Source: an uncultured Saprospiraceae bacterium
GTDB lineage: Bacteria; Bacteroidota; Bacteroidia; Chitinophagales; Saprospiraceae
DNA length: 64,000 nt
Assembly: GCA_937959115.1 (NCBI GenBank)
Contig: CALGAW010000005.1
Coordinates: 1-64,000 of the forward strand
Direction: 5' to 3'
Below the pieces are notes generated by a model that saw nothing but the letters and a program-made list of their open reading frames with translations, was not told where the DNA came from and made no database searches. Shown here in pieces: positions 43,170-52,423 of the stretch (its first letter is position 1; each line of letters opens with the position of its first letter). Made by a program: the position numbers and the translations under genes.

Positions 43170-45212
43170 TTACTCCTCAATTCCTAAACAATCAAGCAAA
43201 AAAGCATATTCAATCGCAATCTCTTTCATGTACTCATATCTTCCAGAAGCGCCACCATGCCCCGCACCCATATTGGTCTTCATCAGCAAACGGTTGTCAT
43301 TGGTTTTGAGGTGTCGCAGCTTTGCAATCCATTTGGCTGGCTCCCAATACTGCACCCGCGGATCGTTTAACCCAGCAGTAATCAGCAAGTTGGGGTAGTC
43401 CTTGGCGCCTACATTGGTATACGGGCAGTAAGAGCTCATATACTCAAAGTATTTTGGCTCATTTGGGTTGCCCCATTCTTCGTATTCAGCAATCGTCAAC
43501 GGAATTGTGTCGTCCATCATCGTATTGATTACGTCCACAAACGGCACTGCGGCCACTGCAGCGTGAAATAAATCAGGACGGAGGTTGATGCAAGCACCCA
43601 TCAGCAATCCGCCAGCACTGCCACCGTTAATGCACAGCTTCTCCTTACTCGTAAAATTTTCCTTGATCAACTGCTCTCCACAAGCGATAAAATCGGTAAA
43701 CGTGTTGCGCTTGTTGAGGTATTTGCCATCTTCGTACCACTGTCTACCCATTTCAGAGCCACCTCTGATGTGACCAATAGCATAAACAAATCCCCGATCA
43801 ATCAAACTCAACCGAATCGATGAAAAATAAGGATCTGAAGGATGACCGTAAGAGCCATATCCATACAGCAGACAAGGGTTTTGACCATTCAGCTCAATGC
43901 CCTTCTTATGTACGACTGATATCGGAATCACGGTGCCGTCTTCTGCTGTTGCCTTCACAAGGCGCGTTTCATAGGCGCTTTTATCAAAACCGCCTAAAAC
44001 TTCATATTCCTTCAAGAGAATAAACTCCCTAGTATCCATATCATAATTAAATACCGATCGTGGTGTACTCAACGAAGTATACAAGAACCGCAATAAATTT
44101 GTATTGAAATCAGGGTTGGGCTCCTCCCAATAGGTATAAACCGCGTCATGAAACTGAATGTCATGTGCTTCCTGCGTCTTGGAGTTAATGATTTGTATAT
44201 TTTTAAACCCGTTTTTCCTACAATGAACGACAATGTGATTGTTAAATGCTTCTACATCAGTCAAATAAACGGCAGGGTCGTGGTCAATATAGGTTTGCCA
44301 GGACGACTTTTCTGTAGTAGAAACAGCCGTTTTCATTATCTTAAAATTCAGCGCATTTTCATTTGTCAAGACATAAAAGGTATCTTCATAATGGGTAACG
44401 CTGTACTGAATGTTCTTTTTTCTTGGTGTAAAAACGGTGAACGTGCCTTCTGGTGTGTTCGCATCTAAATAATGCACTTCTGAGGTGATTTTATTTCCCA
44501 AATGAATCATTAAAAAGGCATTACTTTTTGTTTTATAAGCGCCTAAGAAAAAACTGCCATCCGGCTCTTCAAAAACCACCGCATCCTTGCTCACAGGCGC
44601 ACCCACTTTGTGCCTAACTAATCGATAAGGACGGTGCGTTTCATCAAGCGTTGTGTAAAACAGGGTCTCATTATCATTTGCCCATAGAATGTTGCCACCT
44701 GTTTTCTCGATTGGTTCTTCTAGGAATTTTCCAGTAGTTACATCAAGGACATACAAGCTATAAAATTCAGATCCGTCATAATCTGCAGTATAGGCAAGAC
44801 GATTATGGTCGTCGCTCATTTTAAATGCTCGAAGACTAAAGTATTTTTTCCCTTCTGCGAGCTTATTTCCATCAATTAAAATCTCTTCAGGAGCATCAAG
44901 GCTACCATTTTTTCTACAATAGATTTTATAATTTTTTCCTTCTACTGTTCTAGAATAATAATAGAAATTATCCCTTTTAATTGGAACACTTAGGTCGGTT
45001 TCCTTCATCCTGCTTACCATTTCAGCATAGATTTTTTCCTGCAAAGGTTTGGTATGCTTCAAGGATTCCTTGGTAAAATCATTTTCGTCATTTAGGTATT
45101 GAATGACTTCTGGGTTTTCTTTGTCTCGCAACCAGAAATAGGGGTCGACCGTTGTTTTTCCATGATAATTTATCTCGTGATTTACACGTTTCGCGATAGG
45201 TGGTTTACTCAT
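43170..45212 (-). CDS. ptrB: oligopeptidase B (S9 family serine peptidase)
   Basis: A 680-residue cytosolic or periplasmic serine peptidase that cleaves short peptides after basic residues. The N-terminal part opens with PIAKRVNHEINYHG and DPYFWLRDKENPEV, typical of S9A, and forms a beta-propeller. The alpha/beta-hydrolase half has the nucleophile Ser532 in GGSAGGLLMG, an Asp in LNDPRVQYWEP and the His in GAGHGGASGRY. It has no signal peptide. The length agrees with the oligopeptidase B subfamily rather than prolyl oligopeptidase. It is the last gene of a minus-strand run after purH and uvrD, with a gap of 73 nt. Confidence 0.9.
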   Translation of the reverse strand: MSKPPIAKRVNHEINYHGKTTVDPYFWLRDKENPEVIQYLNDENDFTKESLKHTKPLQEKIYAEMVSRMKETDLSVPIKRDNFYYYSRTVEGKNYKIYCRKNGSLDAPEEILIDGNKLAEGKKYFSLRAFKMSDDHNRLAYTADYDGSEFYSLYVLDVTTGKFLEEPIEKTGGNILWANDNETLFYTTLDETHRPYRLVRHKVGAPVSKDAVVFEEPDGSFFLGAYKTKSNAFLMIHLGNKITSEVHYLDANTPEGTFTVFTPRKKNIQYSVTHYEDTFYVLTNENALNFKIMKTAVSTTEKSSWQTYIDHDPAVYLTDVEAFNNHIVVHCRKNGFKNIQIINSKTQEAHDIQFHDAVYTYWEEPNPDFNTNLLRFLYTSLSTPRSVFNYDMDTREFILLKEYEVLGGFDKSAYETRLVKATAEDGTVIPISVVHKKGIELNGQNPCLLYGYGSYGHPSDPYFSSIRLSLIDRGFVYAIGHIRGGSEMGRQWYEDGKYLNKRNTFTDFIACGEQLIKENFTSKEKLCINGGSAGGLLMGACINLRPDLFHAAVAAVPFVDVINTMMDDTIPLTIAEYEEWGNPNEPKYFEYMSSYCPYTNVGAKDYPNLLITAGLNDPRVQYWEPAKWIAKLRHLKTNDNRLLMKTNMGAGHGGASGRYEYMKEIAIEYAFLLDCLGIEE

Positions 45213-45285
45213 ATCTTTCCTTAAACTAGATGTATGTAATAATTGATACTATTGAATACGAATTAATAAAAAAATGGTTGGCGAT

Positions 45286-47550
45286 TTAGAAAACTTTTAG
45301 TTTAGCATACTTTATCATAATCCTTTTTTCTCCAACTTCCTCGAAGAGAACAGTGGCCACTTCATTTCCTTTTGCGCCTTCCAAGGTTTTGATGAGGCCT
45401 CTGCCAAACCGCAAATGTTCTACCTGTTTGCCTATTTTTATTTCACTGATTGGGCTTGGTTCAAAGTTGTCTACGTCTATTCTTGGTCTAGCGCGCTGCT
45501 TCAACGTTGGTCCTAGTCGTGGCCCTTTACTTTCATTACGGCCATCTGTGCTTCTGGACATGATATTCAAGGCATGTTCTAGATTTTCTTCACCGATTTC
45601 CTCCAAAAAGTTACTGGGGCTGCTGGTGACCATGTTACCAAAGCGATAGCGCGTTCGTGCAAAGGAGAGGCACAAGAACCGTTTTGCTCTTGTGATCGCC
45701 ACATAAAATAGTCTGCGCTCTTCGTCTATTCCTTCCCGCTGTTCCACAGCCATTTTAGAAGGAAATAGGTCTTTCTCAAGCCCAGCAACAAAGACAGATT
45801 CAAACTCCAATCCTTTAGAAGCGTGCACGGACATCATTAACACGCGATCAGCATCGTCATTATCCTTGTCTTGATCGGTATACAGCATTACGTTTTGCAG
45901 ATAGCCGGTTAGACTCTTGTCATCACTATTAATTTCTTCTATGACCTCATCGCTTTCTACAAATTCCTTGATTCCATTTAGCAATTCTCGGAGATTTTCT
46001 ACACGGTTCATCCCTTCGATCGTCTTGTCTTTCTGGTAGGTGGCGATCAAGCCCGTCTTGTCTCCAGCCATTACAGCAAGCTGATAAGCATCGAGAACGT
46101 TCAGGTTTTTCTGCATGCTCACGACAATATTTACAAACTTAGTAATCGCTGTCTTCAGTCTGTTTGGAAACTGGTACTTACCAATGTCTTTTAGGATATC
46201 CCATATAGACTGACTCTGTTGATTTGCGAGTGCTTTTATCTTATCTAGGCTTGAATTTCCAATTGCTCGTTTTGGAAAGTTGATAACTCGTTTCAAGGCT
46301 TCTTCGTCTTTCGGGTTTACTGCAAGCTTTAGATAGGCAAGTAAGTCTTTGATCTCCTTTCGCTGATAAAAGGAAAGACCACCATACACCTTGTATTGTA
46401 TATTGTGACGACGGAGATGTTCTTCAAATACACGTGATTGAGCATTTGTCCTATACAAAATTGCTATGTCACTGTTGTTTAGGTGATTGCGTGTTTTTTG
46501 TTCAAGTATTACTTCAGCAATTCTTTTTGCTTCTTCAACATCAGAAACAGCCTTAATTAGCTTGATTTTAGCACCTTCTCCTTGACTAGACCAAATCTTC
46601 TTTTGAATTTGTTTGTTATTCTTGGAAATCAATTGATTTGCAGCTTCTACAATGAAGTTGGTAGAACGATAATTTTGTTCCAGCTTATATACTTTGAGGT
46701 TTTTATATTCCTTTTGAAAGTTTAAAATATTATCAATCGTAGCACCTCTAAACGCATAGATACTTTGCGCATCATCTCCAACCACACATAGATTCCTAGG
46801 GCTATTGGGAAAGGCAACCAACTTTTTGATAATGCTATATTGTAAATGATTGGTATCTTGAAACTCATCAACCAAAACATACTTGAATTTATCTCGATAT
46901 TTTTCTAGAACTTGATCAGGATTTTTATGAAGCAACACATATGTTTGGTACAATAAATCATCAAAATCCATTGCTCCTGCTCGCTTACAACGAATTGCAT
47001 ATGCACGATAAATGTCCGCAATTTTTGGGCGATGGCTGCTTCTGTCTTGCGTTCTTAACCCAATGTTATCCGCATACATTTTCGAAGAAATCAGATTTGT
47101 CTTTGCGTTAGAAATTCGATTAAAAACGCCATTAACATTATAGGTTTTCACATCAAGATTCATTTCCTTGATGATGGTCGTGATCAAACTTTTCGAATCC
47201 TGCGAATCATAGATTGTAAAGTTAGATGGATAACCGATTTTCTCTGCCTCGTAGCGTAAAATCCTAGCAAAAATAGAGTGAAATGTTCCAGCCCAGAGCT
47301 GATTAGACTTCTTTCCAACAACGGCAGCAATCCGTTCCTTCATTTCTGCAGCGGCTTTGTTCGTAAACGTCAATGCCAGGATTTGGTAAGGAGGAATCCC
47401 CTCATTGATGAGGTGCGCGATGCGGTACGTCAATACACGGGTTTTACCTGAACCAGGACCAGCAATGACCATCACAGGACCATTAATGGTGGTTACTGCC
47501 TTTCGCTGAACGTCGTTAAGTCCATCAAGATATGAGCTGTCTGTGGCCAT
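45286..47550 (-). CDS. pcrA: ATP-dependent DNA helicase, UvrD/PcrA family
   Basis: A 754-residue superfamily 1 helicase (3' to 5') acting in nucleotide excision and mismatch repair and in removing obstacles at forks. Visible motifs are Q-motif LNDVQRKAV, Walker A GPGSGKTR (31-38), GTFHSIFARIL, motif II VDEFQDTNH, DDAQSIYAFRGA, LEQNYRST, motif V VHASKGLEFESVF and motif VI EERRLFYVAITRAK. The C-terminal Tudor-like tail (VEHLRFGRGLIKTLEG, then VLFEEVGEKRIMIKYAKL) is the PcrA form. The start lies 3 nt after the purH stop, so the two are an operon. Confidence 0.94.
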   Translation of the reverse strand: MATDSSYLDGLNDVQRKAVTTINGPVMVIAGPGSGKTRVLTYRIAHLINEGIPPYQILALTFTNKAAAEMKERIAAVVGKKSNQLWAGTFHSIFARILRYEAEKIGYPSNFTIYDSQDSKSLITTIIKEMNLDVKTYNVNGVFNRISNAKTNLISSKMYADNIGLRTQDRSSHRPKIADIYRAYAIRCKRAGAMDFDDLLYQTYVLLHKNPDQVLEKYRDKFKYVLVDEFQDTNHLQYSIIKKLVAFPNSPRNLCVVGDDAQSIYAFRGATIDNILNFQKEYKNLKVYKLEQNYRSTNFIVEAANQLISKNNKQIQKKIWSSQGEGAKIKLIKAVSDVEEAKRIAEVILEQKTRNHLNNSDIAILYRTNAQSRVFEEHLRRHNIQYKVYGGLSFYQRKEIKDLLAYLKLAVNPKDEEALKRVINFPKRAIGNSSLDKIKALANQQSQSIWDILKDIGKYQFPNRLKTAITKFVNIVVSMQKNLNVLDAYQLAVMAGDKTGLIATYQKDKTIEGMNRVENLRELLNGIKEFVESDEVIEEINSDDKSLTGYLQNVMLYTDQDKDNDDADRVLMMSVHASKGLEFESVFVAGLEKDLFPSKMAVEQREGIDEERRLFYVAITRAKRFLCLSFARTRYRFGNMVTSSPSNFLEEIGEENLEHALNIMSRSTDGRNESKGPRLGPTLKQRARPRIDVDNFEPSPISEIKIGKQVEHLRFGRGLIKTLEGAKGNEVATVLFEEVGEKRIMIKYAKLKVF

Positions 47551-47553
47551 TTA

Positions 47554-49077
47554 TTAATGTTTAAAGTGTCTTGTGCTAGTCATTACCATCGTCATTTTAC
47601 GTTCGTTGCAGGCATCAATGCTGAGTTGGTCTTTTATTGATCCTCCTGGCTGAATGACTGCTGTTATGCCTGCTTCATGGGCTATTTCTACACAATCTGG
47701 AAACGGGAAAAACGCATCAGATGCCATCACGGCTCCGTCTAGCTCAAATCCAAACTTCTTTGCTTTTTCAATTGCTTGCTTCAGGGCGTCCACACGAGAC
47801 GTTTGTCCACATCCCATACCGAGCAATTGATTATTTTTTGCTAGCACAATTGTGTTCGACTTCAAGTGTTTCGCACATTTATTAGCAAACAAGAGGTCAG
47901 TAATCTGTTGTTCTGTTGGTTTTATTTCTGTTGCTGTGGTTAGGTCATTTCGGTCTTCTGTTTTGTGATCAGCTTGTTGTTCAATCACGCCATTCAGCAG
48001 GCTCTTGAACAGTCTGGGCTGAGAGGGATAGGCCTTTAGTTTTAAAAGGATTCTTTTTTTCTTCTTTACTAAGAAATTAAAAGCATCTTCTTCAAAATCA
48101 GGAGCAATTAGCACTTCATAAAACAGTTTATCGATTTCTTCTGCTGTCGCTAAATCAATTTTTGTGTTGCTGATTAAGATGCCACCAAAGGCAGAAACAG
48201 GATCAGCCGCTAAGGCGGAATGCCAAGCTTCTAATAGGGAATCTCTAGTGGCTGTTCCACAAGCATTTGTGTGCTTTAGGATCGCAACTGTTGGTTTGTC
48301 ATCTTGAAACTCCCTCATTAAAGCAATAGCTGAATCAACGTCTACTAAATTATTGTAAGACAATGCTTTGCCGTTTAGTTTATCGAACAGTTTTTCTAAG
48401 TTCCCAAAGAAAAATCCTTTTTGGTGGGGATTTTCTCCATAGCGCAATTCCTGATGATTATGAATACTTTTTTTGAAGGCAGGTTCACCATCGACATTAT
48501 AGTAATCAAAAATCGCAGTATCGTAATTAGAGGAGACCTTGAAGGCATGTTTAGCAAACTGTTTTCTATCATTCAAATCAGTTGCGCCTTTTTTCTCATT
48601 TAATAATTGTAACAATTGACTGTATTGCTCTTGAGACGAGACGACTAGTACATCCTTGTAGTTCTTTGCTGCTGCTCGGATGAGTGAGATGCCACCAATA
48701 TCAATTTTTTCGATAATTTCGCTCTCGTCAGATGTACTGGCAACTGTTTGTTCGAATGGATAGAGGTCTACGATCACAAGATCGATTTCTGGGATATCGT
48801 ATTTGGTTAATTCGGCGCGGTGAGCGTCTTCCCTTCTTGCAAGGATACCGCCAAATACTTTTGGGTGGAGTGTTTTGACTCTCCCACCTAGAATCGAAGG
48901 ATAAGAGGTTAGTTCTTCAACTGGTGTCACTGGAATTCCTTGTTGTTCAATGAAGCGTTGTGTTCCTCCAGTGGAGAAAATTGAAATACTTAAGTCATTT
49001 AATGTCTTAAGGATCGGTTCTAAATTTGTTTTATGATAAACAGAAACTAACGCTGTTTTTATTATCGAAGGATTCAT
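47554..49077 (-). CDS. purH: bifunctional AICAR transformylase / IMP cyclohydrolase
   Basis: A 507-residue enzyme that performs the last two steps of purine synthesis, from AICAR to FAICAR to IMP. The N-terminal IMP cyclohydrolase domain has VSVYHKTNLEP, FSTGGTQRFIE and LGGRVKTLHPKVFGGIL. The larger AICAR transformylase domain has LRYGENPHQKGFFFG, the catalytic Lys268-His269 in LKHTNACGTA and SDAFFPFPD before the end. It terminates in STRHFKH. Length is typical. A perfect -7 element (TACCTTTG, minus, 49147-49154) lies 70 nt upstream, and the gene heads an operon with pcrA. Confidence 0.95.
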   Translation of the reverse strand: MNPSIIKTALVSVYHKTNLEPILKTLNDLSISIFSTGGTQRFIEQQGIPVTPVEELTSYPSILGGRVKTLHPKVFGGILARREDAHRAELTKYDIPEIDLVIVDLYPFEQTVASTSDESEIIEKIDIGGISLIRAAAKNYKDVLVVSSQEQYSQLLQLLNEKKGATDLNDRKQFAKHAFKVSSNYDTAIFDYYNVDGEPAFKKSIHNHQELRYGENPHQKGFFFGNLEKLFDKLNGKALSYNNLVDVDSAIALMREFQDDKPTVAILKHTNACGTATRDSLLEAWHSALAADPVSAFGGILISNTKIDLATAEEIDKLFYEVLIAPDFEEDAFNFLVKKKKRILLKLKAYPSQPRLFKSLLNGVIEQQADHKTEDRNDLTTATEIKPTEQQITDLLFANKCAKHLKSNTIVLAKNNQLLGMGCGQTSRVDALKQAIEKAKKFGFELDGAVMASDAFFPFPDCVEIAHEAGITAVIQPGGSIKDQLSIDACNERKMTMVMTSTRHFKH

Positions 49078-49146
49078 TTACAGAATTGATTATTAGAGTG
49101 TTACGAGTTAAATCGATCAAGCGTTTTATTACCTTAGAATACGGTG

Positions 49147-49154
49147 CAAAGGTA
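49147..49154 (-). promoter_or_regulatory. -7 element of the purH-pcrA operon
   Basis: The complement reads TACCTTTG, the same element as before cysC and the ABC exporter. The leader to the purH ATG is about 65 nt. I saw no PurR box or purine riboswitch in it. Confidence 0.5.
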
Positions 49155-49264
49155 CGATAGAAATTTTGATAACTAGAATAACCTTTCATATAAAACCAAC
49201 ATTTTTAAAAAAATATCGTTAAATTTAATTGTCGAATACGACAAACCAGTTTTTAAGAGTTAAA

Positions 49265-50437
49265 ATGCGCCAGTTTATTTTATGCATGTCATTGATTTGC
49301 TTGCTGTTACCTTATTGGTCTATGGCTGATACTGGTATGTCCAAACTAAAGGAACAATGGCATTTTTTAACAAAGAATATCGAAGCTTTTGATTTACTTT
49401 TATATAAAAACAAGCAACAACAAAATCAACTGTTACAACGGTCAAATCTATTAAAAACGCAAATTGATCAACGCGTTGAACTAATGAATCTAATAGAACA
49501 AGAAATTAAACAATTAGATGAAGTAGTCGTAGCTAAACAACTAGAAATTAATTTATTAGAATGTGAACTGGAAACCCATTTTGAGCGATATAATGTAATT
49601 CTTACAAACAGCTATAGAAACCACATCGCACTAAAACCAGTTTATTATATTTTTTCCTCTAAAGGCTTCTGGAACGCCTACAATCGGTGGCAATACATTC
49701 AATCCTTTAATTCTCTTCTAAAAAGCCGGAGTAATAAGATCCTAGATACACGAGCCAACCTTCAAAACAAAAGAAACGAGCACAAGGAAAAAATAAGGGA
49801 ATCAGAGCACCTCCTTGAAGAAAACCAATGCCAAAGAGCGTTGATGACCAATGAGCTAATGGAAAGCAACGCCTTAATAAAACAATTACAGGAATCAGGA
49901 AAACACTTTAATAACAAACTAAAAAAACACAAGAGCTCACAGGCATTGCTAGAACAATATTACCCAGCCAATATGGCAAAGCAAGCCACAGCTAGCCCAT
50001 CTGCGAAGAAAGACAATCAGCTAAACACCAAGGCCTTCTTGTCTAGGAAAGGGGCGTTCAATTGGCCAGTAAAAAAGAATCGAATTGCTAAACGTCATGG
50101 GAATCACAAACACCCCAAGTTTCCCGATGTCTCTTATTATCATAACGGAATCGATATCAGAACCAACAGCTCAACAGTAAGTAGTATTCAAGGAGGAGAG
50201 GTCGTAGACATTTTCAAAACACCAGGACATAAGTATACTGTCTTAGTGCAACACGGAGAGTACTTTAGCCTTTACGGTAATTTAGCATCTGTGACCCCAG
50301 TTCTAGGTGATCAAATAAAAGCAGGACAAGCTATTGGCAAATTGGAAAGGAAAATTGGCGATAAAACAAATAAGTTACACCTTGAAATTTGGAAAACGAA
50401 GGAAGGACTTAATCCTCAAGATTGGCTAAAGAAATAA
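49265..50437 (+). CDS. EnvC-type murein hydrolase activator (M23/LytM domain)
   Basis: A 390-residue exported protein. The signal peptide (2-20) is followed by a long coiled coil at about 25-225 (KLKEQWHFLTKNIEAF, then many Gln/Lys/Glu heptads), a linker and a LytM/M23 domain at about 280-385. In M23 enzymes zinc is held by HxnD and HxH. Here YYHNGIDIRTN keeps His and Asp, but the second site reads KLHLEIW with only one histidine, so it may be a degenerate activator, like EnvC, rather than an active endopeptidase. It probably acts at cell division with FtsEX-type partners. The ATG at 49265 starts the signal peptide. Confidence 0.85.
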   Translation: MRQFILCMSLICLLLPYWSMADTGMSKLKEQWHFLTKNIEAFDLLLYKNKQQQNQLLQRSNLLKTQIDQRVELMNLIEQEIKQLDEVVVAKQLEINLLECELETHFERYNVILTNSYRNHIALKPVYYIFSSKGFWNAYNRWQYIQSFNSLLKSRSNKILDTRANLQNKRNEHKEKIRESEHLLEENQCQRALMTNELMESNALIKQLQESGKHFNNKLKKHKSSQALLEQYYPANMAKQATASPSAKKDNQLNTKAFLSRKGAFNWPVKKNRIAKRHGNHKHPKFPDVSYYHNGIDIRTNSSTVSSIQGGEVVDIFKTPGHKYTVLVQHGEYFSLYGNLASVTPVLGDQIKAGQAIGKLERKIGDKTNKLHLEIWKTKEGLNPQDWLKK

Positions 50438-50472
50438 GGGAAGAATCAGGTGTGAATATCTAACACTAAACC

Positions 50473-50494
50473 TATCGAACAAGGAATTTCGAAC
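50473..50494. repeat. dispersed intergenic AT-rich repeat, copy 2
   Basis: ATCGAACAAGGAAT (50474-50487) is the exact reverse complement of 13237-13250 and continues TTCGAACGCAGAAGG, the pattern of intergenic repeats in Bacteroidota. No gene overlaps it. Confidence 0.4.
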
Positions 50495-50660
50495 GCAGAA
50501 GGATTTTTCACCCTTAAGATGATTTTGTCTGTAGGATTGGATAGATTACCAAAAGCAATAAGTAAGTAAGTAATGCTTGCTTGTGCAGCGTCTAGGAAAA
50601 CAGACAGTTGGTGGTCTACAACCTACAAAAAAAGCTGAATGAATCGCCTTAGAATAGTTT

Positions 50661-51320
50661 TTAGAGTTTTATAAACAGAGCAGAACAGGAGCTTACATTA
50701 CCATTTGCATCAGTCACATTGTAGATAAAATCCATCGTTAATGAGAGGCTGTCATAAGCGGTACTCGCGCCAGAAATTCCAAATGATGTTCCGTTTATAT
50801 TGATTGACTGAGTGGTGTCTATTTCTAGGCCAAACGCAGTTGCACGTGCTCGGATTTGTGTGCTTGTTGAATCGTAAAAGAAATTAGTGATAAACACGTG
50901 TTCGAGATCGGTTGTGTCTGGAGCAATATAGGTGTTATAGGATTTATTGAGCGGAGGAATTGTGTCGAAGGAACAGAACTCAGTAACAGCAAAAGAATCG
51001 ATATAAGGTCCTCTCAAAAGGAAGTCACAGCTGTCACCATCAAAGCCAGGGATGCATTCACAAGTACCCCAGATGCAATCACCATTGACACAAGGCACAT
51101 TTAAACAAAGATTTATATTACAGCTATCACCGCCCCAATAGGTCGTTACTACTTGTCCATTTACGGTGTCTGTTTTGACAAGACAGATACAGTCGCCATC
51201 AAAACATTCACCTTGGTCTGGTGCGCAATATATTGCATCACAAGGATCAGTACAAGAGAGCATAAATAAAAGGCTGATTAATAGACTGGAGAAAACAATT
51301 GACGATAGTCTAGTATTCAT
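50661..51320 (-). CDS. EGF-like lipoprotein, tandem copy 1 (two EGF-like modules)
   Basis: A 219-residue lipoprotein: lipobox LLFMLSCTDPCD with Cys at about 23. Two cysteine-rich EGF-like modules follow: CDAIYCAPDQGECFDGDCIC, then LCLNVPCVNGDCIWGTC and ECIPGFDGDSCDFLLRGP. The C-terminal domain (about 108-219) is beta-rich and homologous to that of the neighbouring gene: YIDSFAVTEFCSFD versus YVDTYNAVEVCTSD, and HVFITNFFYDS versus QYIIITNLYNH. Function unknown; the modules suggest cell-surface binding. It lies 175 nt downstream of its paralogue on the same strand. Confidence 0.78.
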   Translation of the reverse strand: MNTRLSSIVFSSLLISLLFMLSCTDPCDAIYCAPDQGECFDGDCICLVKTDTVNGQVVTTYWGGDSCNINLCLNVPCVNGDCIWGTCECIPGFDGDSCDFLLRGPYIDSFAVTEFCSFDTIPPLNKSYNTYIAPDTTDLEHVFITNFFYDSTSTQIRARATAFGLEIDTTQSININGTSFGISGASTAYDSLSLTMDFIYNVTDANGNVSSCSALFIKL

Positions 51321-51495
51321 ATTAAATCGTTTTTGAAGAATTAGCGTTGTATCGTTAATAAAGCATTTATAGAATTGTCAAAACATTTAACGTAAATGCA
51401 GGCCATCTGGTATAAAAAAAAATGGTTTTTTTAAAATAAAAATAAGTCGCTCCGAGAGAACTCGAAACGACTCACCTTTTCTTTCAAATATCTTC

Positions 51496-52056
51496 TTATT
51501 GTCGTGTGTAAGTTACACTACACTCGTCAGAAAAACCATTAGGATCAGTATCAACCATGGTGAAGTTGATAGAGAATTCATTTCCACTAAGAACACTTCC
51601 TGTTCCTGAAACTTTGATAGTCTCTAGTCCTTGAGCAACCCAAAATTGTTCTGGAATTTCAATACCAGCATCAGATACAATAGCTTTCACTTGAGTATCT
51701 TCTGGTTGGTAATTTGCGTTTGGATCAGAAGCAAAATGGTTGTACAAGTTAGTAATGATGATGTATTGGTCTCCATCTGCAGAAGTTTTTACTTCAGCAA
51801 TGTAGTTGTCATCGAAAGAAGGATCTGATGTACAAACTTCAACTGCGTTATAAGTGTCAACATAAGCACTTCTTAACAATATAGCGCAATCAGAACCACT
51901 GTAACCAGGGTCACAATCACAAGTACCATCAAGACAGATTCCGTGATCTGCATCACAAACAACATCTTTACATGGATCTGGATCACAAGACTGGAAAGTA
52001 AGACCTGCAACCACCAAAAGAGATAAGGATAATAATTTTAATAAATTCAATTTCAT
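51496..52056 (-). CDS. EGF-like lipoprotein, tandem copy 2 (one EGF-like module)
   Basis: A 186-residue lipoprotein: lipobox LTFQSCDPDPC with Cys at about 24. A single EGF-like module follows, CKDVVCDADHGICLDGTC then DCDPGYSGSDCAILLRSA, and a beta-rich C-terminal domain with PEDTQVKAIVSDAGIEIP and GNEFSINFTMVDTDPNG. The frame opens at 52122, but the ATG at 52056 gives the lipoprotein signal. It has the best -33/-7 promoter of the region (52091-52123). Compared with copy 1 it lacks one cysteine module, so the pair shows duplication with module gain or loss. Confidence 0.8.
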   Translation of the reverse strand: MKLNLLKLLSLSLLVVAGLTFQSCDPDPCKDVVCDADHGICLDGTCDCDPGYSGSDCAILLRSAYVDTYNAVEVCTSDPSFDDNYIAEVKTSADGDQYIIITNLYNHFASDPNANYQPEDTQVKAIVSDAGIEIPEQFWVAQGLETIKVSGTGSVLSGNEFSINFTMVDTDPNGFSDECSVTYTRQ

Positions 52057-52090
52057 GATGTAAATCAGTTTTAGTTTAATAAAATGAATA

Positions 52091-52123
52091 CAAAAGTACG
52101 CTTTTACAATATAATTAAACAAA
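52091..52123 (-). promoter_or_regulatory. promoter of the 51496-52056 lipoprotein (-33 TTTG, -7 TACTTTTG)
   Basis: On the minus strand TTTG (52120-52123) is 21 nt upstream of TACTTTTG (52091-52098), the spacing expected for Bacteroidota. The leader to the ATG at 52056 is about 30 nt. Confidence 0.65.
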
Positions 52124-52423
52124 TTGTATCCATATATTTTTGAATAATGGCATAATATCCAAAAACTATGCCTAAAGGAAGATTGGAAGCTATTATTTTA
52201 TAATAAAAGCAAATCCTATACTGTTATTGATATTATAAACTTATAGAGTAAGGATTAATAGCAGCTAACAGTGAATATTCTGCAACGAATGGGGAAGGAA
52301 CATTTATATTTATGAATGGGAAATTTTAACTGCGATTTCCAAAATGTATATACCTTCCTACGTTATGCTACTGTAAAGCACAGAATGTGCAAGATATAAT
52401 CCTTCTTTAAATTCCAATAAATC
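52124..52423. other. 300-nt intergenic region, no gene seen
   Basis: AT-rich sequence between the EGF-like gene's promoter and the acetyltransferase stop. Only short, non-credible frames occur. No clear terminator was found for either flank. Confidence 0.4.
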
